A DNA stretch of 64,000 nucleotides from Artocarpus heterophyllus (Eukaryota > Streptophyta > Magnoliopsida > Rosales > Moraceae), in NCBI GenBank assembly GCA_025403435.1, contig CM046335.1:5770103-5834102 (forward strand), written 5' to 3'. Positions 59,280 through 64,000 of the stretch are shown piece after piece. Positions within the stretch are counted from its first letter, which is position 1, and every line of letters starts with the position of its first letter. The position numbers and the translations under genes were made by a program. The notes beneath the pieces are model-generated. The model was not told where the DNA came from. It ran no database searches and saw only the letters and a list, made by a program, of their open reading frames with translations.

Positions 59280-62033
59280 TCAGTCCTTTGAGACTTGAAC
59301 AACTAAGCCAGTTGGTGTCTGAACAGTTTTCAGGTGACCTGAACCAATCAGATCGCGAAGATGAAATCTCATATCAAGTGGAGATAATCGAAGACATTGC
59401 TTCTCCAACGAGGCCATCATCATTTCTTTGTATCTCCTGCGGTTTAGAAGAGAAAGAACTTCCTTTCTTCCCTGAAAAAGGAGTAATTTAAGATGTATCA
59501 TGATTCATAATGTTAGCCATCCTTGTGTCAGGGTTGAAAATTTTAACAATCTGATAGAATGCATTCCATATAATCAGTGGAATCAACCAAACAAATACAT
59601 GCTTCTTTTCTTAACCAACCAATTATGTAAACAACTAAAGTGGCAAAGCAATTAGATACCTGAGAGAGGCCCTTGAGCACTGAACCAATATTTGGAATGG
59701 TGAACCAGTACATGTTTGGGTCAATAAGTTGCCGACTCTAAAAAAGACAATTCAATGTCAAAAGCTGTAGGCTATAAAACTTTTGAAACTTAACGGAAAG
59801 GACAAAACAATTACTGAAAGGAAATTAGCGTTTATATTGGAGAAATGACGTAATAAAGAAATATTCTAGGATGTTGGCTTCTCACTGGCCAGTATGTGGT
59901 CAATGGCCAGTACATTAGCGTGAATGCCAAGAAACTGTGAAAGTATCATAGATCTATGAGTATAACGCTTACTTACAAGAAGACCGGCGTTAATTAGAAG
60001 GGTAATATGCTCATCCTTCACCTTTCCTCCAAGTGACAAAAGTGTAAACTGCAACAGAGATGACATTCATTAGGGATGTTTTATGATGTATCCAACAATC
60101 AAAGATTTCAAGCAAAAGAAACCAACATTAAATTTTTACTTAGAAAACTTAACAGAGCTGTAATAAATTGCAGACAACTAACAAAACTAATGAATTCAGA
60201 TATGCAGAATCTTTTGGCTTATCAAAATCCATGTTATAAGTAATGTTGCATTAAAAGCTTAAAACACGTTAAGACAACAATACATATCTTTTTCCGGTGA
60301 TTTATTTCATTTTTCTAGATAAGAATACTCAAAGCTGAAACTCTGAATTTAAGGTGCCTATGAATAATAAATGACTAATGCTCTGCACAACATTATAGTC
60401 AAATACATATGCGTGGTGTTGTCAACGGCACAAAATAGACTACCATGGACTCAAAACTAAAACGGACGTGGGATAGAAACATCCACATTTGACTTTTTTA
60501 TGGCAGAATTCTGATGAGCAAGTAAACGCTTTTCTCTTTGAAAGTATAATAAAGGTTTCATACATACAAGCAAATTGTATTTGAAATTAAAACATACTCA
60601 CAAGCTCTTGATGCTCAATGCCAGGCTCCAATTTGAAATTAATGACGTGTGTTTTAAACCACTCAAAAACTTCAAGGTTGTCAAGCTTCTTCTCTTGCAG
60701 TCTTTTCTCTACGCATTCTATCTACAAATTAAGTATTAGATTAATTATACACCTTGTGGCCCCGTTAAAGAGGTCTAGTTGAATCAATCTTACTAGCTGG
60801 TTTAAAAAAGAGCAAGTGCAATATATACATTAGAACATATATGCAAACTCTTAATTTTTTTTTAAATCAAACCTGGTTTGAATAGTCCGCTAAAAACATT
60901 ATTGCATGATCATCTTGTCCAGTATTCAACTTGAAAATCCGCACTACTTTCTCCCTTTTCAGCGACTGCATAATACAAAATGCAATGAGCCAAACTCCCA
61001 ACATAAAGGACAAGATTTGAGAAGATTAAATTGACCATCTAAGCAAAAGCACAATTATCACAATCACGTAATGCATCTTTAAAACATGTACTAATATGAG
61101 AATATGGCATAAGGGCTACCTTTCTTCAAAGGCAGGAAACCATTGGTCCAAAGTCCCATCTTAAAAATTTATCTTTTCAATTCTTGACCACATACGTTAG
61201 AACAAGTACAAGACTTTCCACACACGTTGACCACGATGACTATATCCACAGACAAAAACCAGCGGAGAAGAAGAAAACGAACCTCTAAATCCCTATCCAC
61301 TTGTGTCCTGTCCATTACACTGCTATACAGTTGCGACCGCAAAATGAATGGCTGAATCGAAACCTGAAAACATTGAACACATCAAATAAACAACATCAAC
61401 ACAAAGTGACAATAATCAAAATAACCATCGAGTATGGAGTTCCATTTCTTGGAAAAACATTGACAACAAACACAACAACAATTTAAATGTACCGAGCAGC
61501 TAGCGGTCGGCTTAACTGAACTCGTTAAAGAGAGCTTGCATTGCTTCAGATCTAATTAGCCAACCTAATGTTAACTCAAAGGCAACAGATTGGTTGTTCA
61601 GACTTCAAAAAAAGCCAAGCTTTACCGATAACATTGTCAGTGAGACCACCAAAAAAGAAATGAACTTTTTGTATCTTTTTGTTTAAGCTAATCAATGATA
61701 CACAAAATTTGTTTTTTTTTTTTTTTTTTGATATAAATATATATATGTATATATATATACACACACACTCTTATCTCCCTAACCTTGTCAATTCGAGGAA
61801 ATTGAGCTCGCATTATCCTAAGCGCCACCATAGTATCGCTGAAAGTAAGACTTTTCTCTGCATTTGCGCGATAATCACAACAAATTAACAGCAATTGTCA
61901 TAATAATAACAAAATGGAGAGAAATATACCGACCTAGGGATAGAATTTCATCAAGATCGCTGCTTTCAGCTGCGGTTTCTTCCTCTCGCCGGCGTTTCTT
62001 GCCTTTTGAAGATTCTGAGCCATTATTCTCCAT
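59280..62033 (-). CDS. STK19: STK19-family winged-helix protein
   Basis: Eight exons, 62033-61934, 61857-61784, 61363-61283, 60965-60873, 60721-60602, 60048-59977, 59737-59660 and 59471-59280, all with GT-AG introns, total 810 nt and 269 residues with no frame break. The N-terminus has a basic nuclear-localisation-like run (KGKKRRREEE, residues 10-19). The body carries the family's conserved flow: TFSDTMVALRIMRAQFPRID, QPFILRSQLYSSVMDRTQVD, EKVVRIFKLNTGQDDHAIMF, FTLLSLGGKVKDEHITLLIN and MYWFTIPNIGSVLKG. The C-terminus reads SLEKQCLRLSPLDMRFHLRD, then LIGSGHLK. Mammalian STK19 was named a kinase, but lacks kinase motifs and is now regarded as a winged-helix DNA-binding factor of transcription-coupled repair; no kinase motif is visible here either. 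The plant role is inferred. The ATG at 62033 is the first in frame. Confidence 0.93.
61729..61766. repeat. TA/CA-rich microsatellite in STK19 intron 2
   Basis: ATATATATATGTATATATAT followed by ACACACACAC beside a T-run, about 20 bases beyond the exon 2 donor. Confidence 0.8.
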
Positions 62034-62189
62034 TGTTTATGCGTTCAAAACTTCGAATCCGGTGAGAAATTCGGGAAACAACTTGGAGGTAAAAGTTTTA
62101 AAAATTTAGTTTAGAGATTTAATTAGCTTATTATGGTAATTATCACGTACCTACACGGGGTTAGGGCTTCACAGGAAGATTTTTACAAA

Positions 62190-62450
62190 AGGGCCAAAAA
62201 AAAAATCCTAATCGGATAAAAGGTCCTTCTTTTTTTTTTTTAACTAAAAAATATATTTTTTTATACAGGTAAATTATCTTAATTTTTTTTAAAAAAATAA
62301 GTAAAATAATTGTAGCAGGATAAGAAACTTCAACATGATGAAAAAAAAAACTGAAACCATTTTGATGTCTAAAAAACCTTTTTTTTAATGTCAAAAATTG
62401 TCCAAAAAAATTTGGACCATTTGTCCAAAAAAATTTTCCCTAAAGCCCTT
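62190..62450 (-). repeat. Dispersed repeat copy B
   Basis: The reverse complement carries the same word order as 20038-20290: TTTTTTAGACATCAAAATGG, a T-run, CATCATGTTGAAGTTTCTTA, then TCCTGCTACAATTATTTTAC. It lies 160-420 bp upstream of the STK19 start codon. Confidence 0.75.
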
Positions 62451-62499
62451 TATAAAAATCTCTCAGCTTCACATGAGGAGCAAGAAAAGAGGAAGAATT

Positions 62500-62775
62500 T
62501 GAAGAGAGTGACGAAAAAAAATTTGAATTGAGTAAATGACTTTTTTTTTTAAGAATTAAAAAATAGGATTTTTTGTATAGGTAAAGTGTTTCAGTTTTTT
62601 TCAAAGAAATAAGGAAAATGACTATAGCAGGATAAGGAACCTCAACAGGATGAAAAAAAAAAAGAACAATTTTGATGTCTAAAAAGCCTTTTTTGTGCTA
62701 AAAACTATCCTAAAAAAAGGTCATTGACCAAAAAAAATTTTCTCAAAAAGTCATTTTTAAAAATCCCCCAAGAAA
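62500..62775 (-). repeat. Dispersed repeat copy C
   Basis: Same orientation as copy B and directly beyond it: AATGACTATAGCAGGATAAG, then GAACCTCAACAGGATGAAA and TTTTGATGTCTAAAAAGCC. Together B and C form a loose direct pair. Confidence 0.75.
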
Positions 62776-62779
62776 AGAC

Positions 62780-63229
62780 GGTTTTTTTTTTTTATCGGTT
62801 TGGTATTTGAATTTTAAGAAAACATCTATTGATACTTTATTGTTTAAAAAATATTAAAATAATATCTTATAATTTTTAATAATATCATCTTGATATATTT
62901 AATTCATGTCATTTTGTAGTAAAATTATCTTTTTATTTTTTTATTAATGAAATCTAAATTATTTTGTTAAGATTATAAAAGAAAGATTTTTGTTCCTTTA
63001 TTTTGTAGTAGTTGTTATATTAACTTTAATAGTTAGAATTGACTTTAATAACAAGATCAAGTTTTAAATTGACACTGTGACCAATTTAAGTAATAAGGTT
63101 AGTACATTTGTATATGATTTAATTTATTTAGTAGTAATACTTAATGAAACTAGTATTAGATCATATTTATTAAATATTTCGTGAAGTAAATTAAGTGTTA
63201 TACAAATATACGAAATATATTATAATTGC
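62780..63229. other. AT-rich intergenic, nothing identified
   Basis: Long AT-rich stretch with no ORF, repeat boundary or motif that I can support. Confidence 0.5.
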
Positions 63230-64000
63230 GAAAAATAGTTTGAAATGCTTGTTGCAGAAGCGACGAAGCATAGATGTTGGAGAATGACATTTTTTTCCAC
63301 AACGAGTCATTTCAAATAGTTAGACGACATGCCCTGTTTACACTGCCGACAAAGAAATGGCGTGGTGACAATAAGATGTCATTTTCCCATTTTAATGGAC
63401 GAGAATTAAAGTCCGATTAAAAAAAAAAACGAAAATTAAGCATATTTTGCAGGAACGAATGTCGTTTCTAATCTGGGACATGTTGCTGATTTCAGATGGC
63501 AACTTCGGCAAAAAAAAAAGGGGAAAAAAATGTCGCAAAACTGCAAAGTTTTACATAAAAAAACGAAACGACGTGTCATTATATGACATGACAAACGACT
63601 GGGACTCTAATCAAATAATTTCGATGTCGTTTTCATGTGTAAAGGACTGCACGACATGAAATACGAACTACTAATTGTATCTCTTTTTTTTTTTTTTTTT
63701 TTTTAATGTGAAGGGACAAATCTTATTTCCACTAAACAATAAAAAAACGCAACATTTTTTCTCAAACGACATCAATTGTTACACCCACCACAAGAATGAC
63801 GGGAAACATTTGACTTAACTTACCAAGACCAAACAAAACCATGTCGTTTTTTAACGACAAAAATTACCGAAAAACGAAAGGTCGTTCTTTTAATGACGAC
63901 AACTATTCATGTTCAATTAACCATAATATCGTTCAAAAAAAAAAAAAAAACAGCGAATGTGTATCCGCGTTGACGTAAGCGTCGGCGGACAAACAAAACA
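63230..64000. repeat. Decayed ACGACAT-rich sequence, possibly CACTA-derived, cut by window end
   Basis: Repeated words ACGACATG, GATGTCGTTTT and TGTCGTTTTTTAACGACA resemble the TTTAACGACAT vocabulary of the CACTA element at 33140-33782. No terminal CACTA repeat is visible, and the sequence runs off the window. Confidence 0.35.

Noticed and set aside
61688..61894. 68-residue minus-strand frame at STK19 exon 2
   Set aside because: It is exon 2 with read-through into both introns (poly-TA and poly-Lys tail); the spliced exon is 61857-61784.

Overview
This is a stretch of flowering-plant nuclear DNA, almost certainly from a eudicot. Evidence for that: AT-rich, microsatellite-laden intergenic DNA, short GT-AG introns, plant-specific gene families (a NAC transcription factor, a plant-type JmjN/JmjC gene), and Copia, Gypsy and CACTA elements primed or bounded as in plants. 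I cannot name the species. I see no bacterial-style operon, CRISPR array, rRNA or convincing tRNA gene.

Only three intact host genes can be assembled, each by hand from splice sites with open reading frame conserved throughout: (1) a 3-exon, 347-residue SIS-CBS arabinose-5-phosphate isomerase (SETH3 type) at 3682-5705 (+); (2) a 3-exon, 318-residue NAC transcription factor at 24425-29006 (-) with a 2.75 kb first intron; (3) an 8-exon, 269-residue STK19-family winged-helix protein at 59280-62033 (-). A fourth host locus, 6995-14016 (-), is the corpse of a JmjN-JmjC-C5HC2 histone demethylase gene. It carries nonsense and frameshift lesions, has lost its first iron-binding histidine, and is split in mid-exon by a Copia element.

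Transposable elements dominate the rest. Copia-1 (about 9871-12675) sits inside the demethylase exon, with an internally deleted body. Copia-2 (14208-19611) has complete ends with target duplication CAAAC and tRNA-Met primer site, but a decayed polyprotein; it lies just upstream of the demethylase 5' end. A 9.05 kb Tekay/Del-type Gypsy chromovirus (42492-51542, target duplication GCGTA) has two 2.15 kb LTRs differing at only about six bases, yet its single-frame gag-pol carries four in-frame stops. A 640 bp foldback CACTA element (33140-33782), a Mutator-like element with GC-rich, possibly captured, sequence (53136-54577), a hAT-like element, several foldback MITEs and a three-copy dispersed repeat fill other gaps.

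By terminal-repeat divergence counted by eye, the order of insertion is Copia-1 (oldest, roughly 8-10 %), Copia-2 (about 5 %), Gypsy (about 0.3 %). The genes are not functionally linked to each other; the window is best read as a few housekeeping or developmental genes in a TE-rich neighbourhood. I found no convincing undescribed multi-gene system. The most notable items are the youthful but stop-ridden Gypsy copy with its repeated palindromic LTR motif, the long CACTA hairpin, and the transposon-split demethylase.
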